Origin: Polynucleobacter sp.
GTDB lineage: Bacteria; Pseudomonadota; Gammaproteobacteria; Burkholderiales; Burkholderiaceae
DNA length: 40,158 bases
Reading direction: 5' to 3'
NCBI GenBank assembly: GCA_023253245.1
Contig: JALRHB010000001.1
Span: 1 to 40,158 of the forward strand
Every line of letters starts with the position of its first letter. The stretch's first letter is position 1. Below are positions 24,933-34,042 of the stretch, one piece after another. Below the pieces are notes generated by a model. The model saw only the letters and a list, made by a program, of their open reading frames with translations. It was not told the DNA's origin and ran no database searches. Made by a program: the position numbers and the translations under genes.

Positions 24933-25469
24933 CTAGGCAGATCGTCCGGCTACCACCCTTGAGATCACCTCGGAGCTAAAGCCCTTGGATGCCAAAAAAC
25001 GATATTGTCTTGCTCGCTCTTTTTGCTCTTGCGCCACCACACCAAATTTTCTGAGCCAAAGGGCTTTGGCCCTCTCAAATTCGGTCTCTTTTAGTGATTT
25101 CAATAGCTCGGCAGACTCCTGAGAACCTACTCCAGCCCGCTCTAACTCATCCTGAATTTTTCTTACGCCAAAACGCTCACCTCTCCTGCGGACCAAAGCC
25201 TGGGCAAAACGCTCATCAGATAACCATCCCCTCTTCTCAAAATCATCCAAAACTTCAAGGATTTGAATACTCAAAGCTTTTTCTGCGAGAGGATCTTTCT
25301 CCTTGGATGATTCTGAATCGCCCTTTACCTGCCTTGCAGCCAATTCTGTTAGTTTGGCTTCCAGGCCCTTACGACTATATTCACGCATCGATAAAAGGCG
25401 CAAAGCCCGAGCTTTCAAACTCGGGCTTTGTTTTTTACTTTTTTTGACGTCGAGATCTGATTCCGACAT
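24933..25469 (-). CDS. recX: RecA regulator RecX
   Basis: 178-residue helical-repeat protein that modulates RecA filaments. Recognisable elements are ALRLLSMREYSRKGLEAKL near residue 22, KRGWLSDERFAQALVRRRGERFGVRKIQDEL (landmark) around 95-125 and FLASKGFSSEVISRVV at the C-terminus. It lies 7 bases after recA, the usual position. Two low-similarity N-terminal stretches are rich in Lys and Ser. Expression is expected to follow the LexA box in front of recA. Confidence 0.93.
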   Translation of the reverse strand: MSESDLDVKKSKKQSPSLKARALRLLSMREYSRKGLEAKLTELAARQVKGDSESSKEKDPLAEKALSIQILEVLDDFEKRGWLSDERFAQALVRRRGERFGVRKIQDELERAGVGSQESAELLKSLKETEFERAKALWLRKFGVVAQEQKERARQYRFLASKGFSSEVISRVVAGRSA

Positions 25470-25476
25470 CGAAGAA

Positions 25477-26565
25477 TTATGCTTCCTCTTCTTCGCTTAC
25501 GACATCGCTAATCACAGCGGTGCCAGCTTTAACACCCAGTTTCTCGCGAATCTTGGCTTCAATATCTTGAGCAATGGCTGGGTTCTCTTTTAAGAAGTCA
25601 CGTACATTGTCTTTGCCTTGACCAATACGATCGCCGTTGTAGCTATACCAAGATCCTGACTTTTCTATGATGTCGGCCTCTACTCCCATATCAATTATTT
25701 CGCCCTCTCTTGAAATTCCAGCGCCATACATGATGTCAAAAATCGCTTCGCGGAACGGGGGTGAAACTTTATTCTTCACGACTTTCACGCGTGTCTCATT
25801 GCCAACTACTTCATCACCCTTCTTGATGCTACCAATGCGACGAATATCTAAACGCATCGAGGCATAGAATTTGAGAGCATTACCACCAGTTGTTGTTTCT
25901 GGGGAGCCAAACATCACGCCAATCTTCATTCGAATCTGATTAATAAAAATCACCGTAGTATTGGTCCGTTTAATTGCACCGGTCAATTTACGTAGGGCCT
26001 GACTCATTAAACGCGCCTGCAAGCCTGGCAACGAATCCCCCATGTCACCCTCAATCTCTGCTCTTGGGACTAATGCCGCTACAGAGTCCACCACTATTAA
26101 ATCGATTGAGCCTGAGCGTACTAAAGCATCTGCAATTTCTAAGGCTTGTTCCCCAGTGTCGGGCTGTGAAATCAATAGATTATTAACATCAACGCCAAGG
26201 CGGGACGCATATTGCACATCGAGCGCATGCTCAGCATCAATAAACGCGCAAGTGCCACCCATCTTTTGCATTTCTGCAATTGCATGCAATGTAAGGGTTG
26301 TTTTTCCTGATGACTCTGGCCCATAAATTTCAATGACACGACCGCGCGCCAATCCACCTACCCCTAATGCAATATCCAAACCCAATGAACCACTGGAAAC
26401 AACTTGAATATCTTGATGAATCTCCGCATCGCCCAATCGCATGATTGAGCCCTTGCCAAACTGCTTCTCAATTTGCGCTAAGGCCGCAGTTAAGGCCTTT
26501 TGTTTGTCTCCACTCATGCCATCAAAATCTGATGAGGCTGATTTTTTCTTATCATCCAAGGCCAT
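25477..26565 (-). CDS. recA: Recombinase RecA
   Basis: Recombination and SOS coprotease, 362 residues. Walker A is GPESSGKTT near residue 82, with LISQPDTGEQALEI, VVDSVAALVPRAEIEG (Walker B) and the DNA-binding loop 2 region around MFGSPETTTGGNALKF. The acidic C-terminal tail SDVVSEEEEA matches the regulatory tail of other RecA proteins. A LexA box and a plausible promoter lie 72-101 bases upstream. recX follows after 7 bases. Confidence 0.98.
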   Translation of the reverse strand: MALDDKKKSASSDFDGMSGDKQKALTAALAQIEKQFGKGSIMRLGDAEIHQDIQVVSSGSLGLDIALGVGGLARGRVIEIYGPESSGKTTLTLHAIAEMQKMGGTCAFIDAEHALDVQYASRLGVDVNNLLISQPDTGEQALEIADALVRSGSIDLIVVDSVAALVPRAEIEGDMGDSLPGLQARLMSQALRKLTGAIKRTNTTVIFINQIRMKIGVMFGSPETTTGGNALKFYASMRLDIRRIGSIKKGDEVVGNETRVKVVKNKVSPPFREAIFDIMYGAGISREGEIIDMGVEADIIEKSGSWYSYNGDRIGQGKDNVRDFLKENPAIAQDIEAKIREKLGVKAGTAVISDVVSEEEEA

Positions 26566-26636
26566 TTTTTAATTCCTTTTCGCTATCTATTGGGCTTTTT
26601 CCCGAAGTTTCTGTACTTACTTAACAACTTAGAAGT

Positions 26637-26656
26637 TACTGTATATAAAAACAGTA
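26637..26656 (-). promoter_or_regulatory. LexA (SOS) box in the recA promoter
   Basis: TACTGTATATAAAAACAGTA fits the CTGT-N8-ACAG LexA consensus exactly and extends it by TA on each side. It overlaps a likely sigma-70 promoter on the minus strand: TTGCAA at 26661-26666, 17-base spacer, TACAGT at 26638-26643. Binding by LexA would cover the spacer and -10 element and repress recA-recX. Confidence 0.93.
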
Positions 26657-26681
26657 CTATTTGCAAGGAACTTTTATGGTC

Positions 26682-27212
26682 TTATTGCTGATTTTTGTTT
26701 GGGCTCATTCTTACGCGATCCCAGTAAAAGAATAGTGGTATTGCGGCGCCCCAAACGATGGCAAGCAGTATGAGCCCCCCGACCTGTCCATTTGGACCCC
26801 AAGCACCAGCGCCCATTCTGATCCCAGCTTCATAGGACATAGGTCCTGCAATTGCCCCCAAAACTGCGCCCAATATGGGTCTTTCACGCAACCAAGACAA
26901 GGACCCGCTAATAGTGCTTGCTACTAGAGCCCAAAGCGTCCACATCCACGCTGGAGATAAATACTGGCTTGGCCATGCATCTTCAAAGACCAGAAATCCC
27001 GATAAGGATATAAGTGAGTCAGCGCTTACTCCAAATATAGTAGCCTTGCATAATAGATTCAGCTCCTGAGCAACTTGATTGGAGCGCCAAATATGTATAG
27101 CAAGATAAAGCAAGGTGATCACAACTGGCCAAAATACTTGATGGTTGGCAGCGCCAATAACGCAGGCAAACCAACCTAGCTGGAAAAACACGAAGTTCCA
27201 AAATTTAGCCAT
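26682..27212 (-). CDS. DUF2878-like integral membrane protein
   Basis: 176 residues from the chosen start, with about six membrane helices (WNFVFFQLGWFACVIGAANH, FWPVVITLLYLAIHIW, LISLSGFLVF, WMWTLWALVASTISGSL, GAVLGAIAGPMSYEAG, LILLAIVWGAAIPLFFYW). The pattern resembles the DUF2878 family of unknown function. The frame extends to 27263, but that codon is a TTG inside the tRNA terminator, so the ATG at 27212 is preferred. The gene ends 26 bases before the LexA box of recA. Confidence 0.75.
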   Translation of the reverse strand: MAKFWNFVFFQLGWFACVIGAANHQVFWPVVITLLYLAIHIWRSNQVAQELNLLCKATIFGVSADSLISLSGFLVFEDAWPSQYLSPAWMWTLWALVASTISGSLSWLRERPILGAVLGAIAGPMSYEAGIRMGAGAWGPNGQVGGLILLAIVWGAAIPLFFYWDRVRMSPNKNQQ

Positions 27213-27236
27213 CAACAAACCCAAGTAAACCCGCCC

Positions 27237-27269
27237 AAGAAAAAGGCCACTGCCGCTGGGCAATGGCCT
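27237..27269 (-). terminator. Rho-independent terminator after tRNA-Met
   Basis: On the minus strand AGGCCATTGCC-CAGC-GGCAGTGGCCT gives an 11-pair stem with one wobble, followed by TTTTTCTT. It begins 8 bases after the tRNA 3' end and ends 24 bases before the DUF2878-like start, so that gene probably needs its own promoter. Confidence 0.92.
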
Positions 27270-27277
27270 AATAAATC

Positions 27278-27354
<77 letters not shown>

Positions 27355-27363
27355 GAACTTGTG

Positions 27364-27392
27364 ATTTTAGCTTAATTGGCCGAGTCGATCAA
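27364..27392 (-). promoter_or_regulatory. Sigma-70 promoter of tRNA-Met
   Basis: On the minus strand TTGATC (27387-27392), a 17-base spacer and TAAAAT (27364-27369) form a good -35/-10 pair. The -10 element ends 9 bases before the tRNA 5' end. The -35 element lies just after the dedA stop. Confidence 0.75.
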
Positions 27393-27394
27393 TT

Positions 27395-28048
27395 TTATTT
27401 AGTGCGCAACATGAGCTTTTTATAGGCTTCTTTTGTAAAGATCCAAAGAGCTGGCAGACCTGGAATCACAATCATTGCGAGAGCCACTATTGAGAAATTG
27501 CTTTTTACCCAAGGGTGGTCACCAATTAAGTATCCGAGGCTTGTCAAACTACAAACCCAAAAGATACCGCCAATAGCGTTATAGAAAACAAAAACGGAAT
27601 ACCGCATATGGGCAACCCCAGCTACAAAAGGGGCGAAAGTGCGTATAAACGGCATAAAGCGCCCCAAAACAATTGTGATAGGGCCATATTTCTCATAGAA
27701 GGCATGCGCTTTATCAAACGCATTCCGATTAAACCAGCGAGAGTTTTCCCAAGAAAAAACCCGATTACCAATAATGCGACCAATTGAATAATTGAGGGCA
27801 TCCCCCAATACTGCAGCTGTAGTGAGCAGCGCCATTAAAACTACTAAATCCAAACCACCAACAGCTGCAATTGCCCCAGCGACAAATAGCAATGAATCTC
27901 CTGGCAAAAATGGCATCACCACCAAGCCAGTCTCGACAAAAATAATCGCAAACAAAAGAGCATAGATCCAAACACCCCATTGATTAGCAACTAAGGCAAG
28001 ATTTTTGTCGAGATGCAAAAACAAGTCGATGAAATAGGAAAAATCCAA
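27395..28048 (-). CDS. DedA family membrane protein
   Basis: 217 residues, SNARE-associated/VTT-fold integral membrane protein. Landmarks: ETGLVVMPFLPGDSLLFVAGAIAA near 39-62 and GRFMPFIRTFAPFVAGVAHM near 128-147, with the conserved Gly, Phe and Arg residues. DedA proteins act in undecaprenyl-phosphate or phospholipid translocation and in membrane-potential homeostasis; the specific role here is not seen. The start is a TTG, supported by GGAG about 5 bases upstream; no better in-frame ATG precedes the first helix. Confidence 0.9.
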   Translation of the reverse strand: MDFSYFIDLFLHLDKNLALVANQWGVWIYALLFAIIFVETGLVVMPFLPGDSLLFVAGAIAAVGGLDLVVLMALLTTAAVLGDALNYSIGRIIGNRVFSWENSRWFNRNAFDKAHAFYEKYGPITIVLGRFMPFIRTFAPFVAGVAHMRYSVFVFYNAIGGIFWVCSLTSLGYLIGDHPWVKSNFSIVALAMIVIPGLPALWIFTKEAYKKLMLRTK

Positions 28049-28148
28049 AAGGGCTCCAGAAGTTTGAGAAATACTATTGAGAATGTTGCTAGGCTCAGAC
28101 CTCTATTCTAAAGAATGCAAGCCATAAGTCATCTGCACAAACTACTAA

Positions 28149-28559
28149 CTACTTTATTTGAAAAGTGCTGACCCCTTCATCTCGGTTATAGCGTACAAAA
28201 ACCTCAATTTGCTTTGCCAGAAAAAGTTTTTTGAGAACCTCATCCTTATTTTCAAAAATAATGGCGGTTTGCTCAGGGTATCGAGAAAAAGGATCGCTCA
28301 TCACCTCAATGGGCTGACCATCAACTTTAATCAGGCGAATAGTACGCTTATGTAAACGATCGGCTTGAATAAAGATAAGCCGCTTCATATATTTATCAAG
28401 CACCAGCTTTTGGCCCTGTGGATTCGTCTTGTAGTAGTAAACAAGCTCCTCTTTGCCATTTTTAGTAACATCACGCTCTTCGTCCCATTTGGCAATTGCA
28501 GGTTGGCACAAGAAAGTACTTAGAATAGCTAAGGCGAGAATTCTATATAGTTGCATCAT
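28149..28559 (-). CDS. Small exported protein of unknown function
   Basis: 136 residues with a clear signal peptide (YRILALAILSTFLCQPAIA, about 5-23, cut before KWDEERD). The mature part of about 113 residues is basic and beta-rich, with ELVYYYKTNPQGQKLVLDKYMKRL as a landmark and no cysteines. I recognise no family. It starts 43 bases from the divergent MOSC gene and ends 100 bases upstream of dedA on the same strand. Confidence 0.7.
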   Translation of the reverse strand: MMQLYRILALAILSTFLCQPAIAKWDEERDVTKNGKEELVYYYKTNPQGQKLVLDKYMKRLIFIQADRLHKRTIRLIKVDGQPIEVMSDPFSRYPEQTAIIFENKDEVLKKLFLAKQIEVFVRYNRDEGVSTFQIK

Positions 28560-28602
28560 TTGCCTTCTTTAATAGATTATTGAATCTTATCAGTCATCTC
28601 AT

Positions 28603-29214
28603 ATGCGATTACTATCTATCTCCCGCGGCAAAGCAGGTCCCTTATTTGGATTAAATCATCCAGACTACTCAAGCGTAGCATCTGCGATACATAAAAAGCC
28701 GGTCAGCACACTAAGTCTAGCTACACCAGTAGAGATCAAACCATTGGGTATTGTGGGTGATGAACAAGCGGATTTATCAGTACATGGTGGACTTGAAAAA
28801 GCAATTTATGTCTACCCCATAGAACACTACGCATTTTGGAATGAACTTCTTTCCAGGGAAACCAATCAAATCGTCGATCTCCAGCCTGGATCAATGGGTG
28901 AGAACTTCACCATCGAGGGCCTACTTGAGGATGAGATATTTGTAGGTGACAAAATGACGATTGGAGATCTCGAATTTACAGTTGTCAAACTTAGAGAGCC
29001 ATGTTTTAAATTCAACGCAAAGATGAAATATAAGGGTGCAGCCAAAGCCATGCTGCAATCTGGCAAAAGTGGCTGGTATTTGCGCGTCAATAAACCTGGA
29101 ACATTAATAGCTGGAGCCCAAATCACTATTTCACCAGGCCAAAGAATCACCTCGATAGCTAGTCAAAACAAAGCCCTCTATCAGCGAGGAAATCAAAAAG
29201 ATCTTTGGGACTAA
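28603..29214 (+). CDS. MOSC domain protein (YiiM-like)
   Basis: 203 residues of the MOSC superfamily, which binds molybdopterin or sulfur-carrier cysteines. The fold is recognised from VSVHGGLEKAIYVYPIEHYAFW (residues about 60-85), LQPGSMGENFTIEGLLEDEIFVGD and the active-site Cys in KLREPCFKFNAKMK near residue 132. YiiM relatives reduce N-hydroxylated base analogues; a similar detoxifying or reductive role is possible. No clear ribosome-binding sequence precedes the ATG. moaC elsewhere in the window shows the cell makes the cofactor. Confidence 0.88.
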   Translation: MRLLSISRGKAGPLFGLNHPDYSSVASAIHKKPVSTLSLATPVEIKPLGIVGDEQADLSVHGGLEKAIYVYPIEHYAFWNELLSRETNQIVDLQPGSMGENFTIEGLLEDEIFVGDKMTIGDLEFTVVKLREPCFKFNAKMKYKGAAKAMLQSGKSGWYLRVNKPGTLIAGAQITISPGQRITSIASQNKALYQRGNQKDLWD

Positions 29215-29232
29215 TATAGGCAACAAAAAGAT

Positions 29233-30903
29233 TTAATCATTTGCATAAATATCAACATCTCTTGTCTCGCGTATAAACAATGTACCAATCACTAGTGTGA
29301 CTGCAGCGATGATGATGGGGTACCAGAGACCATAATAAATATTACCGTTCTGCGCCACCAAGGCAAATGAAATAGTTGGCAATAATCCACCAAACCAGCC
29401 ATTTCCAATGTGATAAGGCAAAGACATAGAGGTGTAACGAATACGGGTAGGGAACATCTCTACCAACATAGCTGCAATTGGTCCATAAACCATGGTTACC
29501 AAAATCAATAAGTAAACCAATAAGAGCAAAACTGGGATGTAGCTAATTTCATCAGGATTGGCTTTTGCTGGATAGCCCGCTTCATTTAGGGCATTACGGA
29601 TGGCATTTCTAAATTCGACATCCTTTGTCCTAATAGCATCTACAGCTAACCCCTTTGCGGAATATGCCGCAATTTCTGTATCGCCAATTTTGACAATTGC
29701 AGTGCTACCCGCTGCCCCGGGAATAGTGGCATAGCTTGCAGAGTTTGCCGCCATAACCTGTTTAGCAATGTCGCAAGAACTGATAAATTTTGCGGTACCA
29801 GTCGGATTAAATTGAAAACTACACTCGTTTAAGTCCGCAGTAATCGTTGCTGGTGATGCAATCATGGCTTTTTCTAAAGCTGGATTTGCAAAATGGGTCA
29901 GTGCATTAAATACTGATACGGGCGTATTGGGAATGTAGGTAACCACTGCTAATAGCAAGCCACCCATAATGATGACCTTGCGACCAATCTTGTCAGACAA
30001 GGTTCCAAAGATTACAAAGAATGGTGTACCAATCACGAGCGCGGCGGCAATTAAGAGATTGGCATGCATTGCATCCACTTTGAGCACCTGGGTCAGGTAG
30101 AACAAGGCGTAAAACTGACCGGTATACCAAACGACTGCTTGACCAGCTACCAAACCAAATAATGCCAAAAGAACAATCTTTAAATTTTTCCACTGCCCAA
30201 AAGATTCAGTCAAAGGTGCTTTTGACAAGCGACCTTGCTCTTTCATCTTCTTAAATGCTGGTGATTCATTCATAGACAAGCGTATCCACACCGACACACC
30301 TAATAATGCGAGGGACAATACAAATGGAATACGCCAGCCCCAAACTTCAAAGTTGGAGCCTGTCAACTCACGAGCAAGTAATATGACTAAGAGAGATAAA
30401 AACAAACCTAAGGTGGCGGTTGTCTGAATCCAAGATGTATATGCCCCACGACGCCCATGGGGTGCATGCTCAGCAACATAAGTGGCGGCACCACCATACT
30501 CGCCACCGAGAGCTAAACCTTGCAACAGGCGCAAGGCAATCAAGATCACTGGGGCAGCAACACCAATCGAAGCGTAATTTGGCAAGATACCAACAACGAA
30601 TGTTGAAACACCCATCAGCATAATAGTGACTAAAAAGGTGTACTTACGTCCAATCAGATCGCCTAATCGACCAAACACTATGGCGCCAAAAGGGCGAACA
30701 ATAAAGCCCGCAGCAAAAGCCAATAAAGCAAAGATGAATGCAGAGCCGTCATCTAAGCCAGAAAAAAATTGCTTGGCAATAATGGCGGCTAAAGAGCCAT
30801 ATAGATAGAAGTCATACCACTCAAAAACCGTTCCCAAAGAGGAAGCAAAAATCACTTTGCGTTCTTCGGCAGTCATCGGCTTGACCTTGGCTGATCGTGG
30901 CAT
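29233..30903 (-). CDS. MHS-type MFS transporter with large extracytoplasmic insertion
   Basis: 556 residues of the metabolite:proton symporter branch of the major facilitator superfamily. Typical stretches are GTVFEWYDFYLYGSLA near residue 24, FGRLGDLIGRKYTF (loop 2-3 motif), LRLLQGLALGGEYGGAA and the second-half SDKIGRK near 313. Most relatives have 430-450 residues. The extra length is one polar segment at about 333-456 between the ninth and tenth helices, with Cys361 and Cys377. Substrates of MHS carriers are carboxylates, shikimate, proline or betaine; not decidable here. A terminator follows the upstream TRAP operon, so this gene has its own promoter. Confidence 0.9.
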   Translation of the reverse strand: MPRSAKVKPMTAEERKVIFASSLGTVFEWYDFYLYGSLAAIIAKQFFSGLDDGSAFIFALLAFAAGFIVRPFGAIVFGRLGDLIGRKYTFLVTIMLMGVSTFVVGILPNYASIGVAAPVILIALRLLQGLALGGEYGGAATYVAEHAPHGRRGAYTSWIQTTATLGLFLSLLVILLARELTGSNFEVWGWRIPFVLSLALLGVSVWIRLSMNESPAFKKMKEQGRLSKAPLTESFGQWKNLKIVLLALFGLVAGQAVVWYTGQFYALFYLTQVLKVDAMHANLLIAAALVIGTPFFVIFGTLSDKIGRKVIIMGGLLLAVVTYIPNTPVSVFNALTHFANPALEKAMIASPATITADLNECSFQFNPTGTAKFISSCDIAKQVMAANSASYATIPGAAGSTAIVKIGDTEIAAYSAKGLAVDAIRTKDVEFRNAIRNALNEAGYPAKANPDEISYIPVLLLLVYLLILVTMVYGPIAAMLVEMFPTRIRYTSMSLPYHIGNGWFGGLLPTISFALVAQNGNIYYGLWYPIIIAAVTLVIGTLFIRETRDVDIYAND

Positions 30904-31019
30904 CCCTAAATTCCCAATAATATTTTTTAAAAGTTAGGGGCAGATTATGCTTGGAAAATTCATTTATAAATCATTGAATTAGGGTAATTCCCCATCGATG
31001 AGCAAAACATTTCTAGGCA

Positions 31020-31050
31020 AAAAAAGAGGAGGCATTGCCTCCTCTTTTTT
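31020..31050 (-). terminator. Rho-independent terminator after TRAP operon
   Basis: AAAAAAGAGGAGGC (31020-31033) and GCCTCCTCTTTTTT (31037-31050) are perfect 14-base reverse complements with a 3-base loop and can terminate in both directions. It lies 16 bases beyond the dctM stop. Confidence 0.93.
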
Positions 31051-31065
31051 ACCCTGCATTACCAA

Positions 31066-32391
31066 CTACCAACCAATTACCTTGGGCAACCAAAGAGAAA
31101 TTTGTGGGTAATAAAACACGAGGAATAAAGCCACACCCTGCATGAATAAGAATGGCAATACTCCAATGTATAAATCTCTAATTTTGACTTCAGGTGGCGC
31201 AACTCCTTTGAGATAAAAAAGTGCCCAACCAAATGGTGGTGTTAAAAATGAAGATTGCAAACAAACTGTAATCATCATTGCCACCCAAACCGGGTCTGCA
31301 CCTTGCGCCAATAGAACTGGCAAGAATAGGGGCACAGCAATGTAACTAATTTCAATCCACTCAATAAAAAATCCAAGAACAAATATGAGTAGCAACATGA
31401 ACCAGATGTCACTATTAAGACCACCAGGTATGACCTTAAACATTCCGGAGATTAACTCTTCACCATTAAGCCCCCTAAAAGACAATGCAAAAACCTGGGC
31501 ACAAATGAGAATAAACATCATCAAGGCGCTAATCTTGGTCGTATCTATAGCGACTTGTTTTAAGGTTTCCCACTTAAAACGACGCGATAAAAAAGTGACG
31601 AGCACCGATCCTACTGCACCCATAGCAGCAGCTTCAGTTGGAGCAGCAACACCACCAACAATTGAGCCCAATACAGCAACTACCAGCATGATGGGTGGCA
31701 CCACCACTTTCCAAAAACGAACCCAGAGCTCCTTACCAGAAACGCGGCTTCGCTCCTCTTTTGGAATAGGTGGCATTAGATCAGGTTTAAGCCAACCTAG
31801 AATCAAAATAAATACGATGTAGACCACTACAAGAATTAATCCTGGTCCAACTGCAGCAGCAAATAGAGTACCGACTGATAACTGCATGATGTCGGAAAGC
31901 AGAATCAAAATTAGACTGGGCGGAATAATTTGGCCTAAAGTGCCAGACGCACAAATTGCACCACAGGCAATACTCTTGTTATAGCCACGGCGTATTAATG
32001 TTGGCAAGGTCAGTAGGCCTAAGGTGATCACCGTTGCACCAACAATCCCCGTGGTAGCACCCATCAAAGCACCAAACAAAATAATGCCGACCGCCATACC
32101 CCCCTTCACACCGCCAGCGATGTGCCCAATCACATCCAGCAAATCATCTGCTAGCCGCGATTTTTCCAGCATGATTCCCATAAAAATAAATAAGGGGATC
32201 GCCAACCACTGGTAGCCCGCCACAATTCCAAAAACCCTAGCAGGCAATAAATTAAATAAAGTGGTTCCAAACCCTAAAAATCCGAAGACGAAGCCGACTG
32301 TAGCTAAAGTAATTGCAACTGGAACGCCGATCATCAACAAAATAAAAAATCCAATCAGCATCAGGATAGCCATTACATGCATATCAAACAT
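31066..32391 (-). CDS. TRAP transporter large permease subunit (DctM family)
   Basis: Main membrane subunit of a tripartite ATP-independent periplasmic transporter, 441 residues with about 12 helices. Landmarks: GFFILLMIGVPVAITLA near the N-terminus, FIFMGIMLEKSRLADDL, ICASGTLGQIIPPSLILIL and TPPFGWALFYLKG near 380. The frame extends to 32475, but AAAGGAGGG ends 4 bases before the ATG at 32391, so that start is preferred. This start overlaps the dctQ stop by 8 bases, implying translational coupling. Confidence 0.93.
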   Translation of the reverse strand: MFDMHVMAILMLIGFFILLMIGVPVAITLATVGFVFGFLGFGTTLFNLLPARVFGIVAGYQWLAIPLFIFMGIMLEKSRLADDLLDVIGHIAGGVKGGMAVGIILFGALMGATTGIVGATVITLGLLTLPTLIRRGYNKSIACGAICASGTLGQIIPPSLILILLSDIMQLSVGTLFAAAVGPGLILVVVYIVFILILGWLKPDLMPPIPKEERSRVSGKELWVRFWKVVVPPIMLVVAVLGSIVGGVAAPTEAAAMGAVGSVLVTFLSRRFKWETLKQVAIDTTKISALMMFILICAQVFALSFRGLNGEELISGMFKVIPGGLNSDIWFMLLLIFVLGFFIEWIEISYIAVPLFLPVLLAQGADPVWVAMMITVCLQSSFLTPPFGWALFYLKGVAPPEVKIRDLYIGVLPFLFMQGVALFLVFYYPQISLWLPKVIGW

Positions 32392-32908
32392 GCTGCCCTC
32401 CTTTAGAGTTGTAACCGTTGAGAATGACGCGACATAACTCACCAATACCTTGCAAGGCAAGCAATGTAAATCCAACCGGAATTAAACCCTTCACGATCCA
32501 ACGATAAGGAATACCTCCGGGATCAGGCGACATTTCTCCGATAGAAAAAGACTGCGCAACATATGAGGAAGATAGATAGATATAAAGAAGCGCAACAATA
32601 ATTGTGAGCACTGCAGAGAGGATGTCGACACGGTATTTTGTTTTAGGAGAATAATTAGCGTAAAACAAATCTACTCGAACGTTATCACCACGCAATAGGG
32701 CATAGCTCATACCGAATAGGATTAATGCTGCCAATAAATGCCACTCAAGCTCTTGAGCCCAAACCGAACCAATACTCATGGTGTAGCGTAAAAATACGTT
32801 GACTGTAATTAATCCCACAATGGCCAAGGCCACGTAAGACGTGGCCTTGCCAGTGAAATCAATTAAACCTTCGATACGCAATGCGATTTTTAGTAACAAA
32901 GGATGCAC
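32384..32908 (-). CDS. TRAP transporter small permease subunit (DctQ family)
   Basis: 174 residues with four membrane helices. WAQELEWHLLAALILFGMSYALLRGDNVRVDLFY (landmark, about 48-80) is the DctQ signature region. It lies between the binding-protein gene (33-base gap) and dctM, whose start it overlaps by 8 bases. Its last codons carry the strong ribosome-binding sequence for dctM. Confidence 0.92.
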   Translation of the reverse strand: MHPLLLKIALRIEGLIDFTGKATSYVALAIVGLITVNVFLRYTMSIGSVWAQELEWHLLAALILFGMSYALLRGDNVRVDLFYANYSPKTKYRVDILSAVLTIIVALLYIYLSSSYVAQSFSIGEMSPDPGGIPYRWIVKGLIPVGFTLLALQGIGELCRVILNGYNSKGGQHV

Positions 32909-32941
32909 TGATATTCCTTACTTAAATGATGAGAACGAAAA

Positions 32942-34042
32942 TCAACCACGAATTTTGCTGTGATAGATAGCCTCGCTATACGAAGCCCAAGTGTCGTAGT
33001 TACGCTTAAAGGCAAAGTAGGAATCATGCACTTTCTTGGTCATAGGATCAGCAGCGGCAGACTCGTCCAAAATCTTTTTCGTTTCAGCGCGCATTGCAGC
33101 CACCACTGAATCTGGCAACTGGAGCGCTGTAACGCCCTGCTTCTCCACCAAATCCTTCATTGCTTCGGCATTGTTTCTTTGACACCATGCCTCACCAATC
33201 ACATTACAGGCTGCTGACGCATTTTTAACAACCTCCTGTAAATCTTTGGGTAATTTCTCCCAAGCAGCTTTGTTAATAAGAAGCTCAGAAGTGGTTGCTG
33301 GCTCATGCCAACCAGTGGTGTAGTAATACTTCGCCGCTTTTTGTAAGCCAAGACGACGATCTTGATATGGGCCAACGAACTCTGCCGCATCAATCACACC
33401 ACGCTCAAGCGCAGGGAAAATTTCACCACCTGGCAGTACTTTTACGTCAACACCTAATTTGGCATAAACCTTACCAGCAAGACCAGGAATACGCATTTTT
33501 AAACCCTTGAGATCCGCAACGCTATTAATTTTCTTTTTGAACCAGCCAGTCATTTGCACACCAGTGTTGCCACATGGCATAGCGATCATGCCAAATGGCG
33601 CATAGGTTTCATTCCAAAGATCGATACCACCACCGTCATATAACCAACCATTCATTCCTTGGAAATTCAGGCCAAATGGGACTGCAGTGAAATATTGAGC
33701 GGCAAAAGTTTTGCCAGTCCAAAAATAACTATTCGCATGGTTCATTTCAACCGTGCCAGAGCGAACGGCATCAAAACCCTCAAAGGCTGGAATTAACTCC
33801 CCGGCTCCAAAAACTTGAATCTTTAAGCGACCATTGGACATCTCACCAATACGTTTGGCTAAATCAGTGGCGCTACCAGGGCCCTCCATATAAAACGGCG
33901 CACCTTTAGGATAGGCACTCGTCATTTTCCAATTAAAGGTTTGCTGAGATTGAGCTTTAACAATTGCAGGGGCACCTAGAGCAACACCTGCTACACCAGC
34001 ACCAATACTGGTACTGAGAAACTTGCGGCGATTCGATTCCAT
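32942..34042 (-). CDS. TRAP transporter substrate-binding protein (TakP/DctP-like), Tat-exported
   Basis: 366 residues from the chosen start. The N-terminus ESNRRKFLSTSIGAGVAGVALG carries a twin-arginine export motif (landmark), with cleavage near IVKAQ. The mature part resembles binding proteins of the mannitol/chloroaromatic or alpha-keto-acid class (TakP): FNWKMTSAYPKG, GDGGIDLW-like loop, MRIPGLAGKVYAKLG, GGEIFPALERGVIDAAEFVGPYQD and the WHEP motif near 235. The ATG at 34042 has AGGAG 7 bases before it; the frame continues to 34063. A 2-oxo acid or similar carboxylate is the most likely ligand, possibly with bound metal. Confidence 0.9.
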   Translation of the reverse strand: MESNRRKFLSTSIGAGVAGVALGAPAIVKAQSQQTFNWKMTSAYPKGAPFYMEGPGSATDLAKRIGEMSNGRLKIQVFGAGELIPAFEGFDAVRSGTVEMNHANSYFWTGKTFAAQYFTAVPFGLNFQGMNGWLYDGGGIDLWNETYAPFGMIAMPCGNTGVQMTGWFKKKINSVADLKGLKMRIPGLAGKVYAKLGVDVKVLPGGEIFPALERGVIDAAEFVGPYQDRRLGLQKAAKYYYTTGWHEPATTSELLINKAAWEKLPKDLQEVVKNASAACNVIGEAWCQRNNAEAMKDLVEKQGVTALQLPDSVVAAMRAETKKILDESAAADPMTKKVHDSYFAFKRNYDTWASYSEAIYHSKIRG

